From Oasisia sp. SBJ-2009 (Eukaryota; Annelida; Polychaeta; Sabellida; Siboglinidae), in assembly GCA_964017155.1 (NCBI GenBank), contig OZ024863.1:38893038-38957037 (forward strand): DNA of 64,000 bases, in the 5' to 3' direction. The notes beneath the pieces are model-generated. The model ran no database searches and was not told where the DNA came from. It saw only the letters and a list, made by a program, of their open reading frames with translations. Every line of letters begins with the position of its first letter. Positions within the stretch are counted from its first letter, which is position 1. A program made the translations under genes and the position numbers. Below are positions 1 to 10,372 of this stretch, in pieces.

Positions 1-534
1 ATAATATGCTAGACTATGACAGTCTCATATTTTAGATAAACTTTGGACTACATGTACTATCATGACTTTGATGACAGAATATTTACTTTAACAAATTCGC
101 AAAGATAAATAAATTCATATAAATTGTTTTTGTAAAGTAACCCAAAAAACAAACAGTCATAGTCTGCTAATTTCTATATTCTGTTGATGTGCTAAGTTTG
201 AACAACTTTGGTCAATCCGTTTTCCAGGTACATCCATCACAGTGAATCAACCACATTTTAAATTGAGGGGCGACTACACCACCAACTGGTGGACACTTTT
301 TTTAAACTAAATTTGTAAAACAATTATATAAATTATGTTACCCTAAAATTTCAATAAGCTAAGTTGAAAAATAACAAAAACAGATTTTACGAGATCACGG
401 CCCCTTAAGTAAAAGACAACCAATCTATATGGATCTTGACAACAACCATTCTACAGTGTATATTGATGCTCACAAAAGCTATTCTACATGGATGTTGACA
501 ACAGCAATACTATATGGATGTTCACACAGCCTAC

Positions 535-1522
535 TTGTGGTGGATGTCAGCTGATGACATTTCCTTGGTTCACTCCATAATCCATATGTGTCAAGTTTTC
601 CTCGTGTTACAAATTTGGCACTTAGTGCAAATCTGTAATCAGTGTGAGGCACAAGGTCACAGATCTGGGCCTGATGAATGTCATCTGAGCCGTCCAACGT
701 GAATACACGAGTCTGTAAACAAAGTGATGAATGCATCTGGGACTCTTCATTTCATCAGTTGCTATACATCATTTAACATAATTTTATAAGACATGCAGAA
801 ATATGTTGATGTGTATTGTCCATTTACTTGCGTTTAATCAGTTACAACCACATATAAAAATAAATAAAAAGTTACTTATAAATAAAAAATATAAAAAACA
901 ACAATTTAAATTTTGTTAAGTAAAAACAAATAGTTGATAAATCTAGACAATGGCGAGAGTTGGGACATGATATTGCAAAAATAATAAAGCAAGTAGAATC
1001 CTGGAACTGACGTTTTAAATCATATTTTGTACAGATATATTTGTAAATTACATTTTAGTATAAAACATACTGATTTTTTAACAAGAGGTTTTTACAATAG
1101 GGACATTTTAATCATATCGATATGTAGTTAATTAATTAATTAATTATATTTGAAGTGGCGTGTATGAAATGACACAAGTGAAGCAGATATGACTTACATC
1201 ACATCAGCAATGCGGATGTGCTCACAATAATAATAAAGTAAAGCTTGAACCTGGCTGGCTGTGTCCCATGGGGATGTGTAGGTGATGTTGTAGAGAAACG
1301 GTTGGCCATACTTTGGAGGGTGCCATGAGAGGGTCACACAGGTGGCATTGTGGGCATGAGACCATACAGCTGTCACATTGGGGCGGACTGTAACAAGAGG
1401 CTGGAGAATGAGAACAGATAACAACATACACAGGCACACATACATATACACCATACAGTGTCATACACACACACGCACGCACGCACGCACGCACGCATGC
1501 ACGCACGCACGCACGCACGCAT

Positions 1523-1557
<35 letters not shown>

Positions 1558-3604
1558 TAATACACACCAGATACACATCACATGCATGCACACACATACA
1601 CACACCAGATTTACACCACATGCATACACATGCTCACACATACACACACCAGATATACACCACATACATACACATGCACACATATACACACACCAGATAT
1701 ACAACAACATGCACACCTATTCACACACCAGATGTACACCACTGTAGAGCGCAGTGGCTCAATAGTAGAGCTTCAGACTCTCGACTAGAGGACCTGGGTT
1801 CAAATCCTGTGTGTGTTAAAACCTTGGGCAAGTTTTTTCACTTTACATTGCTCCAGTTCACTCAGCTGTATAAATTAGTTCCTGGCTATAGACAAGTGGT
1901 GGACATGTGTATTAATTGCAGCATATGGCATATGCGTTGCGTTGCGTTGCGTTGCGTTGCGTTGCGTTGCGTTGCGTTGCGTTGCGTTGCGTTGCGTTGC
2001 GTTGCGCCGCGCCGCAACGCAATGTTTTGACAGTCTTTTTTACATTGCTAGATTTTTGTAATTATTACAAATGATAATGTGTTTTAAGATAATTAACAAA
2101 AACAACTTGCTTACCAATGACTAAGTGAACACGTTTAAATGTTGTTTTATAGAAAGCAATACTATGGTGGTGAGGCATGCAGGTATATTGACACACATTT
2201 AGAAAACAAGTGGCCATGTGCCTGCTACAAGGTTCTTTAAGGTTTACTGAATTTTGAAGAAAAAACGTTCCTTGAAATTAAATACGAATTCTAGTAATGA
2301 ACCCAGAGAAAATGGTCTCCCATTGAGTGGTGACTAAAATGATTACTTACGTCCAACAAACAAATGCTGGCAGTCAACTTCCTCAGGCATGTCAGTGATT
2401 GCACAACAGAAAGTCTTCTCATTGTGACGAATTTTAACATTTGGATACGTGAACACTGCCACTCTTCTGTTGATGGCTTTCACAAACTTGCTGGGGACCT
2501 GTTTCTTTCGTCGAAAGACAATTGAGCTGGCATTGATGCTGTTGTTCTTTACAAAGGACCTAGTCAGTGTGCAGGTAAGCCTCAGCGTTTGTCCAACACC
2601 CAGGTTTGGATCGTCTGGTTTCATCTCTGAAATGGGATTGTGTGAAAAGACCCAATCTAGATCTGCACCAGTTTTACATTCTTATCGTTTCATTAACTCA
2701 CATTTTTTATTTCAACTGCAGGCCCTTCTAGACCTGGTATGTCAGGGCATACAATTCACTGGATTTATACAAGGTCGGTTTGCAATAAAAACATGATTTT
2801 GTAATACACCACTCTGTTCCACAAGTGGATGTAGCAACAATGCAGTCTATGATTTATTAATATGTTGAATAGACAAGAAAAAGCAGTCATATCTGTGGAT
2901 TGGCTGGATTTTAAAACTCTCACAATAGTAATGCATGTTTGATTTACGTTGCCTGGAATCTTTATAATAACATGGCAAAACTTAATATATGTTGTTAAAA
3001 GAATAAAACGTTGGCTAACACAGCACAGAACTATCTGCTAGATTGGTGAAAAGCTGATCATAGAACAGGTGCCGTAAATTGTCCTGGCTAACTTCGACAT
3101 GGTCCATGAAAGTCGGTAGTTGTACATTTAACATTCTTTTTTCCAATTAACAACTGATGTTAGAATATTCTTACAGTTGCAAGTTTACAGTTAATTTGTA
3201 TTAAACCTAACAGGTGCTCAACACCAGATGTACTATATATGTTTAAGATATACTTGTTTTTAAATGTATAATTATAGTTGATTTTGTTAAAATAGCAACA
3301 GTTACATTGATTGCTATATTGGGTAGGTAACTTGTGAACGTTTTAAAAGCCACATATAACAGAATGAAGAACTGGACAAATTTACTATGTCGGAGTAGGG
3401 GTGAATAGCTGGCCAGCATCTCACAGTTGCGCTAAGTAGGTTCAGTTTGTTAAGTAAAACATGAGACATGACAAAACCATTTGCTGCAGATAAGACACAA
3501 TGTTTAACAAAGGTGAACTCACCGATGTGTTTCCGTCTCGTTGCCGCTGGCGTCACTTGTGTTGTAATGAGCATGAGCAGACACAGATGTCTGGACAGTG
3601 CCAT
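535..3604 (-). CDS. Class I cytokine receptor (gp130/Domeless-like), 5' exons; gene continues off the left edge
   Basis: Four exons on the minus strand join in phase. Exon 1 (3523-3604) holds the ATG and a signal peptide beginning MALSRHLCLLMLITTQ, donor CG|GTGAGT. Exon 2 (2351-2626, acceptor TTTCAG, donor GTAAGT) encodes an Ig-like domain with paired cysteines (LRLTCTL ... TFCCAITD) laid out like the gp130 D1 domain. Exon 3 starts at 1387 and encodes the first half of a fibronectin-III domain (CVTLSWHPP). A strong GTAAGT donor lies at 1198, but only the weaker CAG|GTTCAA at 1251 keeps phase 0 into exon 4. Exon 4 (about 535-712) gives the second half (CDLVPHTDYRFALSAKF) and GLWSEP, resembling a degenerate WSxWS box. 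Known role of the family: single-pass surface receptor signalling through JAK/STAT. The membrane segment and intracellular part would lie beyond position 1. A SINE and microsatellites occupy intron 2. Confidence is good for the family, lower for exon 3 and 4 ends. Confidence 0.68.
1466..1740. repeat. (ACGC)n/(AC)n microsatellite and about 40-bp CA-rich minisatellite
   Basis: ACGC tetramers (about 1470-1522) run into an AC tract, followed by four or five degenerate copies of a CA-rich unit containing ACACACCAGATATACACCAC. It lies in the intron upstream of cytokine-receptor exon 3. Open frames here are low-complexity artefacts. Confidence 0.9.
1742..1925 (+). mobile_element. tRNA-derived SINE, copy 1
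   Basis: The 5' part resembles a tRNA gene: an A-box-like TGGCTCAATAG near 1755 and a B-box GGTTCAAATCC near 1797. No mature tRNA with an acceptor stem can be folded. A tRNA-unrelated body follows (TTGCTCCAGTTCACTCAG, TGTATAAAT, CTGGCTATAGACAA). The same head and body recur at 52365-52530, which shows a dispersed family. These are pol III internal-promoter motifs; the element is presumably mobilised by a LINE in trans. Confidence 0.85.
1931..2012. repeat. (GCGTT)n pentanucleotide tract at the SINE 3' end
   Basis: About 14-16 perfect GCGTT/TTGCG copies directly follow the SINE body and end in GCGCCGCGCCGCAACGC, which is partly complementary to the repeat, so the end can fold back. SINE and LINE tails are often simple repeats; the tract may be an expanded tail. 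Confidence 0.9.
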
Positions 3605-3954
3605 GGTCAAGACCAAGCGTCCAGTACTCGCTACACGACTCCAAAGTTTACACATGCCACTGACTAATTTAGGTAACATTCAATCATCAGTCATAGCAGA
3701 TATAACTTCCGTGAGATATACACTGGAATGACCGCCTACATCATTTCTTCAAATGTTCGATGTCGTTCCCGCATTATTGTGATCTGGAATACAGAATTAG
3801 AACATATTTGTAGTAACTGTAATCTTTATTTATCTGACTGTGTATGTTGGTTTACTGTAGACTTGCTATCTGGATGATTACAGTAATGGAACATTCTGGT
3901 GCCGTCTGGATATAAGATTATTATAACTTATTTCAGGGCCACTCAGCAGGTGAT

Positions 3955-4600
3955 TACAATGTTGCAGCATTAATTACTGGGCCAGATATTACAATGTTGG
4001 AGCATTCCATGGTCAGATATTACAACATTGGAGCATTCCGGGGCCAGATATTACAATGTTGGAGCATTCCTGGACCAGATATTACAATGTTGGAGTATTC
4101 CTGGGCCATATATTACGATGTTGGAGCATTCCTGGACCATATATTACAATGTTGGAGCATTACTGTGCCATATATTACAATGTTGGAGCATTACTGGGCC
4201 AGATTTTACAATATTGGTGCATTCCGGGGCCATATATTATACAGTTGGTGCATTCCTGGGCCAGATATTACAATGTTGGAGCATTCCTGGGCCAGATATT
4301 AAAATGTTGGAGCATTTCTGGGCCAGATATTACAATGTTGGAGCATTCCTGGGCCAGATATTACAATGTTGGAGTATTCCTGGGCTATATATTACAATGT
4401 TGGAGCATTCCTGGACCAGATTTTACAATATTGGAGCATTCCTGGGCCAAATATTACAATGTTGGAGCATTACTCTGCCAGATATTACACTGTTGGAGCA
4501 TTCCTGGGCCATATATTACAATGTTGGAGCATTCCTGGGCCAGATATTACAATATTGGAGCATTCCTGGGCCAAATATTACAATGTTGGAGCATTCAGAT
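3955..4600. repeat. 31-bp minisatellite, about 20 copies
   Basis: The consensus contains TTACAATGTTGGAGCATTCC and TGGGCCAGATA. The 31-bp length is not a multiple of three and the unit has no stop in any plus-strand frame, so all three plus frames stay open for hundreds of bases. No start context or known domain supports coding. It abuts the left end of the 10-kb foldback. Confidence 0.92.
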
Positions 4601-5763
4601 AATCAGACAACGCTACTAGTGCAGCGGCCTAAGCTGAGAAAGGGCTCTATTTAAGGAGATGCCCCTACCAGGGGTATAACAATCTGGTACCGATCTCATT
4701 GTGACCATCTGAATCTCTAGCTTCTGAAAAACGATGCTGTAGTTGCAGCAAACTTGTACAACATACTGAATGAACCCTTTGTGTGCGGTAATTTTAGAAT
4801 TTGTAGTTATATCAATGTATTTCATTGAAATGGACAAGTAGCAATATATTTTAGGCAGTTTTATGCCGATAAGGGGGTTAAGGGTCCAAACATAGACCCG
4901 AAATATGGCGATTGTTTGTGATTTTGACCAAACCGAAGCACATTTTCTTGCACCCTACTACCAATACATGTTACAACAGTATCAGACCTGACGTTTTTCA
5001 TCATCCAGGATGTGTCATTGATGGAAAAATCAGTTTGAACATGGTGAAGTGGGTATAACACGGTCCATTAACCCTCTGTTTGCGACAACGCACAAACTAC
5101 GTTTTTGAATTTTTGCTTTTGCTTTATCTTAATAAATACGGCATGAAGAGCACTAATAATTATTGTGTTATATGAGTTTATATATTTTAGGGGATTCTGA
5201 TTTACAATATATATTTTCTGTGCTCCTCCGGCATTTATTTCTGCCATTTTTATTAAAGATGGCGATCGTCAATACAAATGTTACAATATCTCAAACACTA
5301 GGTCACCTAGAGCAACCTTTTTGACGTTGTTGGATGGCTTAGTGGATAGCGATACCAACCATGTTATTTGACACCTTCAACCACATAACAATTCGCGCCA
5401 TCTTTAAAGATGGCGTCTGTCAAAACCTATTATTTCCGTATTTAAGAATTAATACGGTATTTAGATCCATCTTTCACCACATTTTAAGTGCTTCATGTCG
5501 TCGAAGGGTGTAGCTGATGTGCAGTGGATACCTGTTTGACCCAATGTTGACATTAGTTAGAAATTTGAGACGAGTTCAACGCCTTATATGATAAGTTCCC
5601 TATTATCGCTCAGTATACATGATATCATATGACAAGACCATTAATCGATGTGTCATCTGTATTTAACCAAACGTCAATATAAGTCTGATTTAATTCATGA
5701 ATTTCCTGTATGTTTGAAAAGTGTCATCACCAGAACACATTACTGATGGAAAGATGCATGTGA

Positions 5764-5973
5764 TAAAATATGTTTACAGGTTAAAGCCTGCGTCACTCAG
5801 GCCAGGACAACCATCGATCTATTTAGATTATCAGCTACTGAGCAGTCAAATGATGTTTTAAAACAGGTGGTAATCGCCAACGAGATATATCCCAACTGAC
5901 ATCTATCCCAAACGAGAAGTATTATTGAGGTGTTTGTTTACAATAAGGCAAGGTTGCCTCATTGAATGAAGAC

Positions 5974-6060
<87 letters not shown>

Positions 6061-6259
6061 TACAGGTTAAAGCCTGCGTCACTCAGGCCAGGACAACCAT
6101 CGATCTATTTAGATTATCAGCTACTGAGCAGTCAAATGATGTTTTAAAACAGGTGGTAATCGCCAACGAGATATATCCCAACTGACATCTATCCCAAACG
6201 AGAAGTATTATTGAGGTGTTTGTTTACAATAAGGCAAGGTTGCCTCATTGAATGAAGAC

Positions 6260-6339
<80 letters not shown>
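5764..6339. repeat. Tandem duplication of an about 290-bp block ending in (TA)n
   Basis: A block starting GTTTACAGGTTAAAGCCTGC occurs at about 5772 and again at 6057. Each copy ends in CATTGAATGAAGACATT plus a (TA)n tract (5977-6057 and 6262-6339). The right foldback arm has one inverted copy (about 11186-11390) with no long (TA)n, so the duplication and (TA)n growth occurred on the left arm after the arms separated. Confidence 0.85.
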
Positions 6340-6341
<2 letters not shown>

Positions 6342-6801
6342 AACACACAACTACATCACCCTACTATTATTTCAAACTTCTTAATTTCTTGTATTGCCAT
6401 ATTATTATATCAGATAATTAAAAATAAACATGGCCATGGACTAAACTGTGCATTCAAGTATCACAATCACAATACGTGTGGATGTTATAAACGATACACA
6501 TATATGCGGAATACTTCGCTCATTTATGAGGAAACCGAGGTAACTGGTGAGACAAACAAACTACCAGAAGCAATCCACAATCCTTACACATGCAGCACAA
6601 GCTCTCCTAAACCAGGATCCATATTTATCCGGACTACATTGATTGGACTATACGTGGGAGTGATAAGGTTCGGTTAAAAAGGAAAAGACTGACGGATAAA
6701 TTCATACTTTGTAATCACGAAAGTGCTGTGAACTTTCTGGATGCAATGAGATGACGTATTTGCTAGATGCACAGACATGAGTACGTCTGAAAGTGTATTT
6801 G

Positions 6802-6804
<3 letters not shown>

Positions 6805-6876
<72 letters not shown>
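6805..6876. repeat. (TA)n tract
   Basis: Uninterrupted AT dinucleotides at the left boundary of the 0.8-kb inverted-repeat element. Confidence 0.95.
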
Positions 6877-6877
<1 letters not shown>

Positions 6878-7694
6878 CCTAAAGGCAGCTTATGTCGACC
6901 AGAGCCTAGAGGTCCGGCTTATGTAGACCAGGCATATTTTTTTATTTAATACATTTTCCAAAGAAGTAAAACTGGGACATTGTTTCTAATACTAATGTTT
7001 AACACATAATGAAAGTTCATCAAAATATTTCAATAAATAAGGTATATGCCAACAAATCGGTCTACACAAAAACCGCGTATGCATAGATGCCGATTTATGT
7101 AGACCGGAGCAGGAACCTGCATATATTTATTTAACTTTTTTTCCGGTAGACCGCCGAATCTAGTATTTGATGGTACATGTCTGTACATTGTATTTAACAA
7201 TTTAGTGGATGCTGTAAAATGACTTGCCGAGTACCAACGGCAAAGTCAATATTCGAGGGATCTATCGGTTCGCAACAAAGACAAAATGCAAGTTTTACTA
7301 ATTTACACATTATAATATAGCCTTTTGCATCAGTATGAAGCATATCATACACCGAACACGAAACTCCAACCCTTCGTTCTGTATATACCATAAATACAGA
7401 TTTATAACAACTTTGCACATAACCCGGCACACAATATACTCAAAAATATGCACGGCGCTGGAGAAAACATGCTCAAAATCACTTAAGATGTTGTTCATTT
7501 AAATATTAATTACGCACAGTACTTCACTGTCATATAAACTGTGTACACAAGCAATGGTACTGATCAATTCAATTGTGTTAGTTGTGAACTAACACGTCGA
7601 ATCTTTATGTAGACCAGTTTTGGTCTACACAAAACAGCGGTCTACATAAGCCGGTCCTATATGCATAATCGGTCGACATAAGCTGCCTATAGGA

Positions 7695-7695
<1 letters not shown>
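6877..7695. mobile_element. 0.8-kb non-autonomous inverted-repeat element (MITE-like)
   Basis: The left end AGGCAGCTTATGTCGACC ... GGCTTATGTAGACC is mirrored at the right end by GGTCTACATAAGCC ... GGTCGACATAAGCTGCCT, giving terminal inverted repeats of about 50 bp. Further copies of the GGTCTACA/TGTAGACC motif lie inside (about 7060-7110 and 7610-7640), resembling subterminal binding sites. It is absent from the right foldback arm and is bounded on both sides by (TA)n. No protein domain was recognised; the short minus-strand frames around 7200-7500 look like chance. Confidence 0.75.

Positions 7696-7774
<79 letters not shown>
7696..7774. repeat. (TA)n tract
   Basis: Right-hand (TA)n boundary of the 0.8-kb inverted-repeat element; foldback-arm sequence resumes immediately after it. 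Confidence 0.95.
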
Positions 7775-7777
<3 letters not shown>

Positions 7778-7935
7778 AATATGTTCACTTGTCAAAACAG
7801 TCGGAAACAAAAGATGATCCTCCTCGAACTAAACCTAAAGTAAGATATGTTCGTGGAAGCTTTCGTCTTATTTAGGTCCACTGATCAAAGATGGCTATCG
7901 GTTGACAGTTACTGAAATTAAGGATATCGTGTCCA

Positions 7936-8602
7936 CTTTAGCATAGAATTATGATCCCGTGTTGTACAACATATATTCTAAGATACAAATATTGGACAAC
8001 TATGGTGATGCGATTCAGTTCTGCCCTAGTCATCAAGTCAATTTGCCCATGAAATGTGCTTTTCATCAGATATTAGCGTAGAAAATACTGCAGCAAAGAT
8101 GAGATAAATGGATGTTGTTAATTCGAGTTCGGAGTTTATCAGATATTGACAGGCGTCTAGTTGCATCCTTGAACATTTAGTAGTGCAATATTTAGTAGAG
8201 GCAACTGACTATAGTTTGCGGATTAATAACGGTCCACTCTACATATGTCTGTAATACTCTCTTCGGGGCCAACGTCGTCACCATGCGTCAAGTCATCGTC
8301 ATCACCCACAAGCATCGTACTCATCATTAGCTTTTTTAACATACGGGATATCTTAATGCCAAAGAGCGAGGCAAAGAAAGTCTGCCGCTGATCTGCCATT
8401 TCCCCGTGATTCTTTCAAATCATGATCATCACTACATTTTTCACCTATCTTGAAATCAACTTTTTTCAAAAGCCTCTCTAATAATCTCTCTTTTCTACGA
8501 CTCGATAACTACGACAGAACTCAGTTTAATCGCCGTAGTTGTACAACAAAATTGTGTTTACATCTTTGTTCTATAACTCAATATCATAATTCTCTGATAA
8601 AC
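7936..8602. other. Unassigned part of the foldback loop
   Basis: The arm match fades after about 7935. No gene, repeat array or recognisable transposon domain was seen. Short open frames have no family resemblance. Confidence 0.5.
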
Positions 8603-9016
8603 TACCCAGATAGCCAAACGATATTGGCCCGATATCGGCCCGATCTCGGCCATCTCGGCACCGACATCGGCCCGATCTCGGCATACGACATCGGCCCGAT
8701 CTCGGGCATCTCGGCCCTATGTCGAACCGAGATAGCCGACATCGGCCCGATCTAGGTTTTGCACATGGGATCGATCTCGGTCCGATCTCGGCAATCTCGG
8801 CTGCATCTATAACATGCCTAGATGAAACCGATATAGCCTAGATGCAGCTGAGATCCCCGAGATCAGACCGAGATTGGACCGATCTCGGCAATCTCGGCTG
8901 CATCTATAGTATGCCTAGATAAAACCTAGATGCAGCTGGGACCCTCGAGATCGGACCGAGATTGGACCGATCTCGGCAATCTCGGTTGACATACAGCCTA
9001 GATGAAACCGGTATAG
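8603..9016. mobile_element. Repeat element built of ATCGGSCCGAT-type palindromic units, copy 1
   Basis: It starts CTACCCAGATAGCC and then consists of short, nearly palindromic words (GATATCGGCCCGATCTCGG and variants) plus longer repeats containing AATCTCGGCTGCATCTA and CTAGATGAAACCGATATAGCC. A related copy lies inverted at 10128-10372, where the minus strand starts TTTACCCAGGTAGCC. The organisation (CCCAG end followed by palindrome-rich tandem body) resembles the 107-bp array at 55.9 kb. No coding capacity is credible. Confidence 0.7.
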
Positions 9017-9273
9017 CCTATTTTACTTGGATTAGTAAGTAGGTAACAAATGCATAGTTTCCGAGGTTCTTCTCTTAGCCCTGTCCCCATTCCTGTCTTT
9101 AGGCCCCATGAACCATTTTGACAGACACTAATGGATGGCTTTGTCTGTAGGGCCTACGTGGCGTCTTCATATCTCTCGATGTCTCCTGCAATTAAAATGA
9201 AAGAGACATTAAGCTAGATACCATCTATATTTAACTAATATCACAGACTGAACAACAAAATAATTGTTTACAA

Positions 9274-9333
<60 letters not shown>

Positions 9334-10127
9334 TTTGTAAACAATTATATAAAAAACAAATGTATATAGGTTTCCACAGAATCAAGCGTGCGCATATAAA
9401 TTCATGCCACAAATGATTTGTTAATCTAGAAATGTACAAAGGTTCACAACAAAATAAATGATTGTATAAACGTACCTTCTCCACTGTAGCTGTGCTTCTG
9501 TCTAAATCCTATCTGTCAGTGCAGTCAAGAAGCAGGGAACCAAGTCTCAAAGGTCCTCCAGTGTTCCAGGCCTGGGAGCCTCTGGACTCCCCAGCTGGAC
9601 TGCTGTTACATCATTATACATTGGTGTCACTGGGGCTGTAGTCACTAAAGTCTCTACATGGGGTATCATCAGGCTAGGCTAAATTTAAGGACCTTGGAGT
9701 TCACTGACAGTTCAAGCTACATTCAACTACGAGAAGACATGTTTTGGAATACTTTTGTTACAAATTAAATAAACTAATATTGTTTTGAAGATATTTTCAG
9801 ACTGGAATTTCTGTGGATGTTCAAACTGTTTCTTCTAAAGATTATTTTCTTAGAAGAGTAATTATTTTATAAAACAAAATAGTTTTTTTTAAACAGGAAA
9901 TATTATGTAGGTACACCCTTGGTTGTGTTTTAATAGGTCCTATGGCGGACGGCGGGACAATCGGATTAGAGTGGCGCACACACTATTGGAAACATTGAAT
10001 AGAAATAAACACATCTAAACTCGCCCAAATTCTTTACAAATTACATTCACCACAATTAATGCGATATGTATTAAATTAGTTTTGCATACGCTCATATTTG
10101 TAAAGGATATACAACATTTTATTTACT
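9017..10127. other. Foldback loop: a small hairpin and unassigned sequence
   Basis: The only clear structure is a hairpin at 9260-9347, where AATTGTTTACAAAACTATA is followed by (TA)n (9277-9327) and then its reverse complement. The stretch 9480-9700 is less AT-rich than its surroundings, but no gene family is recognisable there. 9700-10127 is AT-rich with nothing identified. Confidence 0.6.
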
Positions 10128-10372
10128 CCCATTCCCTTGCTGCATAACGACATGGCCTATCTTGGGCCGATCTCGGTCCGATGTCGGCTGCATATAGGTG
10201 CCTATATACTGCCATTATCGCCAATATCGGACCTATATTGGCCCGATGTCGGCTGCATAGGTGCGTACAGCCAGTATAACCAACATTGGACCGATATCGG
10301 CCCGACATAGGAGAGATAGGCTCGAGATTGCCGAGATGCAGCCGATATCGGGCCGATATAGGTGGCTACCTG
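10128..10372. mobile_element. Repeat element built of palindromic GATCGG-type units, copy 2 (inverted)
   Basis: Repeated GGCCGATNTCGG and ATATCGGCCCGA words and copies of GTCGGCTGCATA fill the interval. Read on the minus strand it begins ACCCAGGTAGCC, matching the start of copy 1 at 8603. It interrupts the end of the right foldback arm. Confidence 0.7.

Larger units (their letters stand above)
4617..7935 (+). mobile_element. Left arm of a roughly 10-kb foldback (inverted-repeat) element
   Basis: This arm matches the minus strand of the right arm (10370-14715) almost collinearly. Matching blocks, left versus right: about 4617-5780 with 11380-12439 plus 14594-14715; about 5764-5970 with 11186-11390; about 6340-6800 with 10530-11180; about 7775-7935 with 10370-10525. 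The outer ends read TA-GTGCAGCGGC and GCCGCTGCAC-TA, compatible with a TA target duplication. Left-only additions are a tandem duplication (5764-6340) and an 0.8-kb inverted-repeat element (6877-7695). No transposase was recognised in the arms, so the mobilising system is unknown. Confidence 0.8.

Noticed and set aside
1194..1251. Extension of cytokine-receptor exon 3 to the strong GTAAGT donor at 1198
   Set aside because: It would add residues unlike an FN3 strand and leave exon 4 out of phase; the donor at 1251 restores both, although its sequence is weaker. Not excluded as an isoform.
1742..1820. Functional tRNA gene
   Set aside because: A- and B-box motifs are present, but no acceptor stem or cloverleaf closes, and the SINE body follows directly.
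3994..4654. 208-codon repeat protein
   Set aside because: Product of a 31-bp minisatellite lacking stops; all three frames are equally open and no flanking exon signals are present.
9480..9710. Possible coding exon on the minus strand in the foldback loop
   Set aside because: Locally less AT-rich, but all frames are interrupted and no family could be recognised.
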